This document shows, piece after piece, positions 1 through 5,245 of a stretch of 5,245 nt of DNA. The stretch covers positions 1 to 5,245 of the forward strand of contig CAAFYY010000082.1 of the NCBI GenBank assembly GCA_900767385.1. The letters run 5' to 3'. The notes under the pieces were generated by a model, which searched no databases, was not told the DNA's origin, and worked only from the letters and a program-made list of their open reading frames with translations. Position 1 is the stretch's first letter. Every line of letters starts with the position of its first letter. A program made the translations under genes and the position numbers. The DNA comes from Bacteroidales bacterium. Lineage in GTDB: Bacteria; Bacteroidota; Bacteroidia; Bacteroidales; Paludibacteraceae.

Positions 1-28
1 AAACAGCTTTTTTATTTTGTGGATTGGC
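1..28. other. Left window edge, no gene seen
   Basis: This short stretch follows the stop codon of the exported protein (minus strand) and runs to the window edge. It is A/T-rich. On the plus strand it starts AAACAGC followed by a run of T, which could be the 3' arm and T-tract of a terminator whose 5' arm is outside the window. That cannot be tested here. Confidence 0.3.
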
Positions 29-868
29 TTAAAGAGACAAGAGGTAATTCTTCAAATCCTTGTTCTTGAATACCACATCCATTGCCTTGCCTGATTTGTC
101 ACCAACGTAGTGATAGGTCAATCCGCGACCTGTGGCAACAACCAATTTAACGAAACGGTTTGCAAGCGGATCATTGAAGGAAGAATATGTAGTCAATTTC
201 AAGATGGCTACGAATGCTTTCTTTTCCTTGCCGTTCATGTCAGCTAAAGAGAATTCGCTATCTTCCATAACGGTATTGTCATAAACAACCATTTTACCCT
301 CAATGCTGACCTTCTCAAGTTTTGTAATTTCGTCCAACATTTTTGGGAGACTGAGGTTAGTTACCTTGACTTGATTAGCCAACAGAGCTTCATAATTAGC
401 TGGCTCATTGGCAAAAGTATTGGCAAGTTCAGAGAGCTCGTCGTAAGAGAGTGTTACTTTAACACAGTCCCTTGATGTTTTGCTATGATACATGATGCAC
501 AAGCCTGACTTTGAAGCCAAAAGAAGAGTGACCAAAGGACGGAAGCTTGAAGAGCTGGCGATATTCTGACTCAATGACTGCTTCATTAAGTCTGGGTTCT
601 CTTTCAATTGTTGGAAGTTGACTACTTCTTCATCGGCCGCATAGACCATCAGCACCTGACCATCTTCGTAGGCGAATTTCATCATATCGATATGCTCGTT
701 GACAGAGATAGGGAGCATCTTGTTCAAAGAGTCGATAACATGACGAAGTTCTGGGTTCTCCTTAGGAGTAATCGTCAGAGATTTATTCTCGCGAATCATC
801 TGGTTTTGCGCTGTTGCAACAAAAGAGAAGCACACGAGGCAAAGGACCAACAATATATTTTTTTTCAT
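29..868 (-). CDS. Exported protein of unknown function with two tandem repeat domains
   Basis: The function is not recognised. The 279-residue product begins with a clear Sec signal peptide: two lysines, a hydrophobic core (residues 4-17), then ATA before a likely signal peptidase I cut after residue 20. There is no lipobox cysteine at the cut site, so a soluble periplasmic or secreted protein is more likely than a lipoprotein. The mature part appears to be an internal duplication of roughly residues 53-145 and 175-275. Each copy runs in the same order: a strand containing YEDGQVLMVY or IEGKMVVYD, an acidic segment, a helix, the strand PLVTLLLASKSGLCIMYH or RFVKLVVATGRGLTYHY, and a closing strand ending in DEL or KDL. 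No catalytic motif is evident. The start at 868 is chosen because it gives an intact signal peptide. No consensus promoter was found just upstream. The gene lies 104 bases downstream of secDF with a terminator between them, so it may depend on readthrough or on a promoter I cannot see. The gene is confident; no role is assigned. Confidence 0.88.
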   Translation of the reverse strand: MKKNILLVLCLVCFSFVATAQNQMIRENKSLTITPKENPELRHVIDSLNKMLPISVNEHIDMMKFAYEDGQVLMVYAADEEVVNFQQLKENPDLMKQSLSQNIASSSSFRPLVTLLLASKSGLCIMYHSKTSRDCVKVTLSYDELSELANTFANEPANYEALLANQVKVTNLSLPKMLDEITKLEKVSIEGKMVVYDNTVMEDSEFSLADMNGKEKKAFVAILKLTTYSSFNDPLANRFVKLVVATGRGLTYHYVGDKSGKAMDVVFKNKDLKNYLLSL

Positions 869-912
869 GGATTAACGCCCTGATATGTGTCGGGCACAAC
901 GCTTATATTATT

Positions 913-946
913 AAAAATAGGGGGAAATGTTTGACCACCCCCCTAT
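913..946 (-). terminator. Rho-independent terminator of secDF
   Basis: Read on the minus strand, ATAGGGGG (946-939) pairs perfectly with CCCCCTAT (924-917). The 14-base loop is followed at once by T residues (917-913) and more A/T. This 8-bp stem with five G:C pairs and a T-tract lies 26 bases past the secDF stop codon. It is the classic layout of an intrinsic terminator for minus-strand transcription. It should separate secDF from the exported-protein gene downstream, although some readthrough is possible. Confidence 0.78.
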
Positions 947-972
947 CAATTCTTATCAATTAATTTCAATAA

Positions 973-3900
973 TTAATCGTTTGCCACAGCCTCAAGCTCT
1001 TTCACTTTCTTCTGACGGATACGGATTTCGTAAGTGAGAGGAGCAGCGATGAAGAGTGAGGAGTAGGTACCTACAATCACACCGAGCAAGAGTGCGAATA
1101 CGAAACCACGGATTGTCTCACCACCGAAGATGAAGATCGCGAGCAATACGATGAATGTACTCATTGAGGTGCTGAAGGTACGGCTCAATGTTGAGTTCAA
1201 TGAGTGGTTGACAACACCAGCAAACTTACGTTTTGGATAGAGTGTCATGTTCTCACGAACGCGGTCGAAGATAACCACGGTATCGTTGATTGAATAACCC
1301 ACGATAGTCAGGATAGCAGCGATGAATGATTGGTCGATTTCGAGTGAGAATGGCATTACTTTGTAGAGCAATGAGTAAACACCGATAACGAACAATGAGT
1401 CGTGAGCCAAAGCGGCAACAGCGCCGATAGAGAATGCGTAGTTGCGGAAACGGATGAGGATATAGAGACCGATAACGATCAAAGCGATGAGGATTGACCA
1501 CACGGCTGATGTCTTGATGTCGTCAGCAATGGTAGGACCAACCTTTTGTGAGCTTTGGATACCGAAGTTCTCCTCGTTGCCCATTTCAAGTGAGCGAGCA
1601 TAGGTGCCGTTGTTGACGGTATAGCGCTCCTTGAAGAGTTCGAGAGTCACGTTCTCGTTCATGTATTTCTTCAAGCCGTTGTAGAGCATCTCTTCCATTT
1701 GGTCGTCGATGTTCTCACTGTCATCGTTGATAGCGTAGTTGGTAGAAACGCGAACCTGGTTGGCAGCACCCATGGTGATGACGCTTGTCTGAGCGCCTTC
1801 AAAGACATGGCTGAGGTCTTCACGGATTTCTTCGGCATTTACGTTGTTCTCGAAGCGAACAACATAGTTGCGACCACCAGAGAAGTCGATGCCTTGTTTC
1901 AAACCGAGGGTGAAGAGAGAGACGAGGCAAACCAAGAGGACAACACCTGAGAAGATGTAAGCTTTCTTGCGGTTTTCAACGAATTTGAAGTTGAGGTTCT
2001 GGAACCAGTTCTTGGTGATGTTGGTAGTGAATGGGATGTTACGTTCTTTGTCATCTTTCAAGAGACGCTCATAGATGAGGTGAGAGAGGAAGATGGCAGT
2101 GAAGAATGAGGTAAGGATACCAGCAATCAAAGTAGTTGCGAAACCTTTGATAGGACCGCTACCGAACATGAAGAGGATGATACCAGTAAGAATGGTTGTG
2201 ATGTTGGAGTCGAAGATAGCATAGAAGGCATTGCTGTAACCGTCGTTGACAGCCTTACGCAATGACTTGCCGCTACGCAACTCCTCGCGGATACGTTCGT
2301 AGATAAGTACGTTAGCATCGACAGACATACCGAGTGTCAAGACGATACCGGCGATACCAGGCAAGGTCAAGACAGCACCGAATGAAGCCAAGATACCGAA
2401 CATGAAGAACACGTTGCAGAGCAAAGCAACATCGGCGATGAGGCCAGGAATCATGCCATAGTAGAAAATCATATAGATGAGCACGAGGCAGAAGGCAATG
2501 ATGAATGAGATCAAACCATTGTGGATAGCCTCTTGACCCAATGAAGGACCAACAACGTCTTCTTGAACGATGCGGGCAGGAGCTGGCATTTTACCAGATT
2601 TCAATACGTTTGCCAAGTCCTTGGCTTCCTCAACGGTGAATTGGCCAGAGATTTCTGAGCTGCCACCAGTGATTTCGTCACGAACGCTTGGGAATGAGTA
2701 AACGTAGTTATCAAGGGTGATGGCGATAGCTTTGCCGATGTTTGCTTTGGTCAAGCGGGCCCAAGTCTGTGCGCCTTCGTTGTTCATCTTCATGTTAACG
2801 GTAGCACGACCGGTCATTTGGTCAAAGTCTGGGTTAGCGTCGGTGATTACGTCGCCGGCAAGAGGAGCACGGCCATCACGGTTGTTGCATTTGAGGGCGA
2901 TGAGTGAGTAGAGCTCAACTTTCTCACCTGTCTTGGCGGTTCCTTCCTCTGGTTTTACTGTCCAACGGAGCATCAAACCACGTGGGAGGAGGCGTTTAAC
3001 TTGTGGACGGTTGAACATCTCCATGACACGAGCTGTATCTTTAGCGGCTACGATACCGATCACTGGACCGCGGCCTTGTGGCATCATGTTCAAGAGTGAG
3101 AAGAGTGGGTTCTCAGCAGCGTTGGCAGCGTCAACGTCTTCTACTACTGCTTCCTCAGCAACTTCTTCTTCAGCGGTGTTCTCAGCGTTTGCTTCTGCAA
3201 CGGCAGCAGCAACAGCGTCGTCCAATGCTGGAGTCTCTTCTTTAGCCTCCTCTGCTACCTCTTCAGCAGCTTCTTCAGCAGCCTCTTCAACAGCAGCAGC
3301 ACCTTTTTCTACGTCGCGCAATACGTTGTTGGCAGCATAGAGTACGTCAGCCAACTCTTGGGCGTCGTAGGTCTCCCAGAACTCGAGGTTGGCAGAACCT
3401 TGGAGGAGTTTACGAACACGCTCTGGCTCTTTAATACCTGGGAGTTCAACAAGGATACGGCCTTCGATGTCGAGTTTCTGGATGTTTGGTTGAACAACAC
3501 CGAAACGGTCGATACGAGAACGCAATACGTTGAATGAGTTATCGATGGCAGATTCAACTTCTTCGCGGAGCACTTTCATTACCTCGTCGTTGGTAGAGGT
3601 GAGTTGAACTTTGTCTTTAAGACTGAGTGTGCTGAAAACAGTTGAAAGTTTTGCATTGGCGTCTTGTTTCTCAAACTCTTCTTGGAAGAGGTCGAGGAAG
3701 TCTGCACCGCTTTGTTTCTGACGTTCGCGGGCTGCGACCAATGCATTGTTGAAATTTTCGTTTGTGTTGTAGTCAGAGAGGGCACGAACGATGTCCGCTA
3801 CTGACACCTCGAGGGTAACGTTCATACCGCCCTTGAGGTCAAGACCAAGGTTAAGCTCTTTCTCGCGGCACTCTTTCAAAGTGTAGCCCATCCACACTTT

Positions 3901-4068
3901 GTTGCTTGAGAGAGAGTCCATGTACCTGTAGTATAGCTCGTTGCTACCGTTTGCGTATTCATTTGCCTTTTTGTTGTAGTGGCCTGTGACCATACTGAAA
4001 GACAAGTAGAACAAGCAGATGAGTGTCAAAGCAACTGCTATCAATCTTACAAAGCCTTTGTTTTGCAT
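973..4068 (-). CDS. secDF: Protein translocase subunit SecDF (SecD-SecF fusion)
   Basis: SecDF is an inner-membrane RND-fold protein. It associates with SecYEG and YidC and uses the proton-motive force to pull exported proteins across on the periplasmic side. The 1031-residue product is the fused form usual in Bacteroidota. The SecD half has TM1 (about 9-28), the LGLDLKGGMN motif (74-83), periplasmic P1 segments (RSRIDRFGVVQPNIQ at 183-197; LVELPGIKEP at 206-215), then five clustered helices (about 517-666). These carry GMSVDANVLIYERIREE (580-596), whose D584 corresponds to the conserved proton-pathway aspartate. The SecF half starts near 700 with a TM helix (703-722), QGIDFSGGRNYVVRF (725-739), a periplasmic P4 region, and five helices (about 855-1013) including VGYSINDTVVIFDRVREN (923-940) with conserved D929. 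All key residues are present and no frameshift is seen. The start at 4068 (MQNKGFVRLI) gives an intact first helix. There is no Shine-Dalgarno, as is common in this phylum. The gene ends in its own terminator. An Ala/Glu-rich insert at residues 254-318 is unusual. Confidence 0.97.
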   Translation of the reverse strand: MQNKGFVRLIAVALTLICLFYLSFSMVTGHYNKKANEYANGSNELYYRYMDSLSSNKVWMGYTLKECREKELNLGLDLKGGMNVTLEVSVADIVRALSDYNTNENFNNALVAARERQKQSGADFLDLFQEEFEKQDANAKLSTVFSTLSLKDKVQLTSTNDEVMKVLREEVESAIDNSFNVLRSRIDRFGVVQPNIQKLDIEGRILVELPGIKEPERVRKLLQGSANLEFWETYDAQELADVLYAANNVLRDVEKGAAAVEEAAEEAAEEVAEEAKEETPALDDAVAAAVAEANAENTAEEEVAEEAVVEDVDAANAAENPLFSLLNMMPQGRGPVIGIVAAKDTARVMEMFNRPQVKRLLPRGLMLRWTVKPEEGTAKTGEKVELYSLIALKCNNRDGRAPLAGDVITDANPDFDQMTGRATVNMKMNNEGAQTWARLTKANIGKAIAITLDNYVYSFPSVRDEITGGSSEISGQFTVEEAKDLANVLKSGKMPAPARIVQEDVVGPSLGQEAIHNGLISFIIAFCLVLIYMIFYYGMIPGLIADVALLCNVFFMFGILASFGAVLTLPGIAGIVLTLGMSVDANVLIYERIREELRSGKSLRKAVNDGYSNAFYAIFDSNITTILTGIILFMFGSGPIKGFATTLIAGILTSFFTAIFLSHLIYERLLKDDKERNIPFTTNITKNWFQNLNFKFVENRKKAYIFSGVVLLVCLVSLFTLGLKQGIDFSGGRNYVVRFENNVNAEEIREDLSHVFEGAQTSVITMGAANQVRVSTNYAINDDSENIDDQMEEMLYNGLKKYMNENVTLELFKERYTVNNGTYARSLEMGNEENFGIQSSQKVGPTIADDIKTSAVWSILIALIVIGLYILIRFRNYAFSIGAVAALAHDSLFVIGVYSLLYKVMPFSLEIDQSFIAAILTIVGYSINDTVVIFDRVRENMTLYPKRKFAGVVNHSLNSTLSRTFSTSMSTFIVLLAIFIFGGETIRGFVFALLLGVIVGTYSSLFIAAPLTYEIRIRQKKVKELEAVAND
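3115..3309 (-). repeat. Ala/Glu-rich low-complexity insert in SecDF
   Basis: This segment encodes residues 254-318 of SecDF and is almost entirely Ala, Glu, Val and Asp, with repeated EEAAEEAAEEVAEEA-like units. At DNA level it is a degenerate run of GCTGCT/GAAGAA-type codons (on the plus strand, TCTTCAGCAGCTTCTTCAGC and similar). It sits after the conserved GSANLEFWE strand of the P1 region and before PVIGIVAAKD, where the conserved fold resumes. It therefore looks like a flexible or helical acidic linker inserted in a periplasmic domain. It stays in frame, consistent with codon-level repeat expansion. Confidence 0.8.
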
Positions 4069-4222
4069 GTTGATAAATTAGTGTTTGTTTATCGTGTTTA
4101 TTTATTATTCTTGAACATGTGCTGCACTCATTCCACTGCGGAACCAACCCCAGCAGAATGACACAAACAGCTATAACATAGGACAATAGGAGGCGCATCC
4201 AAATTTTGGAGCGTCTCGGCAT
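3959..4222 (-). CDS. Possible upstream leader ORF of secDF (87 codons, single membrane segment)
   Basis: This ORF is not recognised and may not be translated. It begins MPRRSKIWMR, followed by a strongly hydrophobic segment (about residues 10-27, LLLSYVIAVCVILLGLVP), then polar residues with a CSTC pair. That is the layout of an uncleaved signal or single-span membrane peptide. A GG lies 4 bases before its ATG (AATAGGCAAAATG), a better ribosome-binding site than secDF has. The ATG is only about 20 bases past the -7 element of the predicted secDF promoter, so it would be the first ORF on that transcript. It reads through the secDF start codon in another frame and stops 110 bases inside secDF; its last 36 or so codons are therefore constrained by secDF and may carry no signal of their own. 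Position and architecture suggest a regulatory leader peptide (inference). The alternative is a chance ORF in the 5' leader; residues 1-50 are the part to judge. Confidence 0.35.
   Translation of the reverse strand: MPRRSKIWMRLLLSYVIAVCVILLGLVPQWNECSTCSRIINKHDKQTLIYQHAKQRLCKIDSSCFDTHLLVLLVFQYGHRPLQQKGK
4072..4093 (-). other. Weak inverted repeat just upstream of the secDF start codon
   Basis: On the minus strand GATAAA (4093-4088) and TTTATC (4077-4072) can pair across a 10-base loop, ending 3 bases before the secDF ATG. All but one pair per arm are A:T, so it would be a weak hairpin. The A-rich, otherwise unstructured sequence here is typical of start regions in Bacteroidota that lack a Shine-Dalgarno. 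It may be incidental. Confidence 0.25.
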
Positions 4223-4242
4223 TTTGCCTATTATTCAGCGTG

Positions 4243-4250
4243 CAAATATA
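4243..4250 (-). promoter_or_regulatory. Bacteroidota-type -7 promoter element for secDF
   Basis: On the minus strand the sequence reads TATATTTG, an exact match to the TAnnTTTG -7 consensus of the Bacteroidota housekeeping sigma factor. Transcription would begin about 5-8 bases downstream, near 4235-4238, giving secDF a leader of roughly 170 bases. I find no TTG-type -33 element at the usual 19-21 base spacing; the nearest TTG is about 42 bases upstream. The call therefore rests on the -7 element and its position. Confidence 0.6.
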
Positions 4251-4257
4251 ATACTTT

Positions 4258-4271
4258 TTGCTGAATTGCTG
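4258..4271. repeat. Short direct repeat TTGCTG-AA-TTGCTG
   Basis: TTGCTG occurs at 4258-4263 and again at 4266-4271, 8 bases apart, just upstream of the secDF -7 element, across the part where a -33 region would lie. It might be a regulator half-site pair but is short enough to occur by chance. Confidence 0.25.
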
Positions 4272-4320
4272 ATATTCTAAGTTATTATTTTTCAATTCGG
4301 GGTGTTTCGCACTCCCTTTT

Positions 4321-4337
4321 CAGGCCTTGGAGGTCTG
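4321..4337. repeat. Small inverted repeat between the two promoters
   Basis: CAGGCCT (4321-4327) and AGGTCTG (4331-4337) are near-perfect inverted copies around a 3-base centre, with one G:T wobble. It lies about 64 bases upstream of the antiporter -7 element and outside both predicted transcripts. It lacks a T-tract, so it is not a terminator. A dyad operator is possible, but no regulator is identifiable. Confidence 0.3.
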
Positions 4338-4400
4338 ACGAGAGGATGAGAACGGAGGTTTTTCTTTCGTTAGGCTGACGGTAGTATTAAATAAAAGTAG

Positions 4401-4408
4401 TATATTTG
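4401..4408 (+). promoter_or_regulatory. Bacteroidota-type -7 promoter element for the antiporter gene
   Basis: TATATTTG is an exact TAnnTTTG match. Transcription would start near 4413-4416, giving a leader of about 45 bases before the ATG at 4459. No good TTG -33 element is seen at standard spacing, so strength may be low or activator-dependent (inference). Confidence 0.6.
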
Positions 4409-4411
4409 TGC

Positions 4412-4440
4412 GGTTATTCTTCCAACGGTATTCTTCAACC
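4412..4440 (+). repeat. Imperfect tandem repeat in the antiporter 5' leader
   Basis: GGTTATTCTTCCAAC (4412-4426) is followed directly by GGTATTCTTCAAC (4427-4439), the same unit with two single-base deletions. It falls at the predicted transcription start and early 5' leader of the antiporter gene. It could be a binding site or a small slippage duplication. Confidence 0.4.
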
Positions 4441-4458
4441 TTATAAAACAATCTTCTT

Positions 4459-5231
4459 ATGGATTTCAGTATTGAGATACTATTGTTTATAATCTCGCTG
4501 CTTTTCTTTTTGAGCATACTTGCCGGCAAGGCTTCCTCACGCTTCGGTGTGCCGGCATTGGTGCTGTTTCTTGGTGTGGGTATGCTTTTTGGAAGCGATG
4601 GCATCGGTATTCAATTTGAAGATATCAGTCTGGCACGCAATATCGGCACTGTTGCGCTTTGTATCATCCTGTTTTCCGGCGGTCTCGACACGAAGATTTC
4701 TGAGGTGAAGCCAGTCTTGGGCCCAGGCATCGCGTTGGCTACTGTGGGTGTGGTTCTCACCGCATTGGTGAGTGGGTTGATGATTTGGGGTGTGATGCAC
4801 TGGCAGATGCCCGCTACGGAATTCACCCTTTTCACCTCGCTGCTCCTGGCTTCTACGATGTCGTCAACAGACTCATCATCGGTGTTTTCTATCCTCCGTT
4901 CAAAAGGTCTTTTTCTGAAACACAATCTCCGCCCGATGCTGGAACTGGAGAGCGGCAGCAACGACCCACTCGCTTATATCCTTGTGGCAACGCTGACCGA
5001 GATATGCATCAAGCCGCTCGGTATCAGTCCGTGGAATATCGTGTTTACACTGTTCTTGCAACTGGTGATCGGCGTGGTTGCCGGATGGACTATCGGCAAG
5101 GTGGCGGTGTGGGTGGTGAATCATATCAAGATTGACAACGATGAGCTCTACCCTATCCTGGTGTTGACGTTCTGTCTGTTTATTTTCTCTGCAACACATC
5201 TTGTTCATGGCAACAGTTTCTTGGCTATTTA
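4459..5231 (+). CDS. Potassium/sodium-proton antiporter, CvrA/NhaP2-like (3' end missing)
   Basis: This is the N-terminal part of a CPA-type inner-membrane antiporter that exchanges K+ or Na+ for H+ in pH and osmotic homeostasis. The 257 visible residues are mostly hydrophobic helices. The order of motifs matches E. coli CvrA (NhaP2) as I know it: ASSRFGVPALVLFLGVGML (25-43), FSGGLDT (72-78), ASTMSSTDSSSVFSILRSKG (131-150), LELESGSNDPLAY (161-173) with the conserved ion-site acidic region N168-D169, and HGNSFLAI (250-257). E. coli CvrA has STDAAAVFS where this protein has STDSSSVFS. Full-length relatives run to roughly 500-580 residues with C-terminal TrkA_C-type regulatory domains, so about half is absent. 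The apparent TAA at 5230-5232 is formed with the first adapter base; in relatives the next residue is Tyr (LAVY), which fits an interrupted TAT or TAC codon. The start at 4459 has no Shine-Dalgarno but gives a sensible first helix. It is transcribed divergently from secDF. Ion specificity cannot be told from sequence. Confidence 0.92.
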
Positions 5232-5245
5232 AGATCGGAAGAGCG
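5232..5245 (+). other. Illumina TruSeq adapter remnant (not biological sequence)
   Basis: The last 14 bases, AGATCGGAAGAGCG, exactly match the start of the Illumina TruSeq read-through adapter, including the A-tail base. They lie at the extreme end of the window, where read-through of a short insert would put them. The genomic sequence should be taken to end at 5231. Confidence 0.95.

Larger units (their letters stand above)
4069..4458. promoter_or_regulatory. Divergent intergenic region between secDF and the antiporter gene
   Basis: These 390 bases separate the two divergent start codons. From left to right they hold the secDF leader with the possible leader ORF (4069-4222), the minus-strand promoter element (4243-4250), a region of about 150 bases with no gene (4251-4400), the plus-strand promoter element (4401-4408), and a short 5' leader for the antiporter (about 4414-4458). 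Within the central part I see a doubled TTGCTG (4258-4263 and 4266-4271) and a short inverted repeat (4321-4337), either of which could be an operator; neither matches a motif I can name. No tRNA or known riboswitch was recognised. Confidence 0.6.

Noticed and set aside
1..13. Half of a terminator hairpin (AAACAGC followed by T-run) for a plus-strand gene to the left
   Set aside because: Only one arm could be present and the partner is outside the window, so it cannot be supported.
608..883. 91-codon plus-strand ORF
   Set aside because: It is antisense to the exported-protein gene, has no recognisable domain, and its composition is that of a shadow frame.
3121..3320. Repeated motifs suggesting a CRISPR array or minisatellite
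   Set aside because: The repeats are irregular, lack unique spacers, and lie in frame inside SecDF, encoding an Ala/Glu tract.
2933..3340. 135-codon plus-strand ORF rich in Ala and Ser
   Set aside because: It is antisense to secDF, and its composition is just the complement of the Ala/Glu repeat. It has no independent start signal.
973..4068. Separate secD and secF genes with a lost stop between them
   Set aside because: SecDF fusion is the normal state in Bacteroidota, and the junction near residues 670-700 is a sensible linker with no sign of damage.
4320..4604. 94-codon minus-strand ORF covering the antiporter promoter and start
   Set aside because: It runs antisense across the antiporter start, has no signal or domain features, and its start would lie inside the antiporter coding region.
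4611..5208. Several ORFs of 100-116 codons on both strands within the antiporter gene
   Set aside because: They all overlap a clearly recognised antiporter frame with conserved motifs and look like shadow frames.
4459..5232. A complete short 257-residue antiporter or a pseudogene with a premature stop
   Set aside because: The stop is formed by an adapter base at the end of the window. The frame is otherwise intact with all expected motifs up to that point.

Overview
The window looks like one end of a draft or metagenomic contig from a Bacteroidota bacterium, most likely Bacteroidales and perhaps close to Prevotella (inference). The evidence is: SecD and SecF fused into one long protein; start codons preceded by A/T-rich leaders with little Shine-Dalgarno signal; two exact matches to the Bacteroidota -7 promoter element TAnnTTTG; and a typical signal peptide (MKKNILLVLC...ATAQ) on the neighbouring secreted protein.

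Layout, left to right. (1) 29-868, minus strand: an unrecognised exported protein made of two diverged copies of one domain of about 95-100 residues. (2) 913-946: a G/C-rich hairpin plus T-tract on the minus strand, which should terminate the secDF transcript. (3) 973-4068, minus strand: complete secDF, encoding the PMF-driven accessory translocase of the Sec pathway, with a 65-residue Ala/Glu-rich low-complexity insert. (4) 4069-4458: a divergent intergenic region with one Bacteroidota-type promoter facing each way. On the secDF side, the leader holds a possible 87-codon upstream ORF (4222-3959) with a basic N-terminus and one hydrophobic segment; it starts just after the predicted transcription start and overlaps the beginning of secDF. 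(5) 4459-5231, plus strand: the N-terminal half of a CvrA/NhaP2-type cation/proton antiporter. (6) 5232-5245: a 14-base exact match to the Illumina TruSeq adapter. The apparent TAA stop of the antiporter uses the first adapter base, so the gene is cut by the end of the insert and is not naturally terminated.

How it fits together: secDF and the antiporter are divergently transcribed and both use or move ions across the inner membrane, but nothing shows that they are functionally linked. The exported protein lies downstream of secDF, behind a terminator, so it is probably not strictly co-expressed. Most of the window is ordinary housekeeping sequence. The most promising candidate for something undescribed is the secDF leader ORF, whose position and architecture resemble the secretion-monitoring arrest peptides known upstream of sec genes in other phyla. 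This rests on architecture only.
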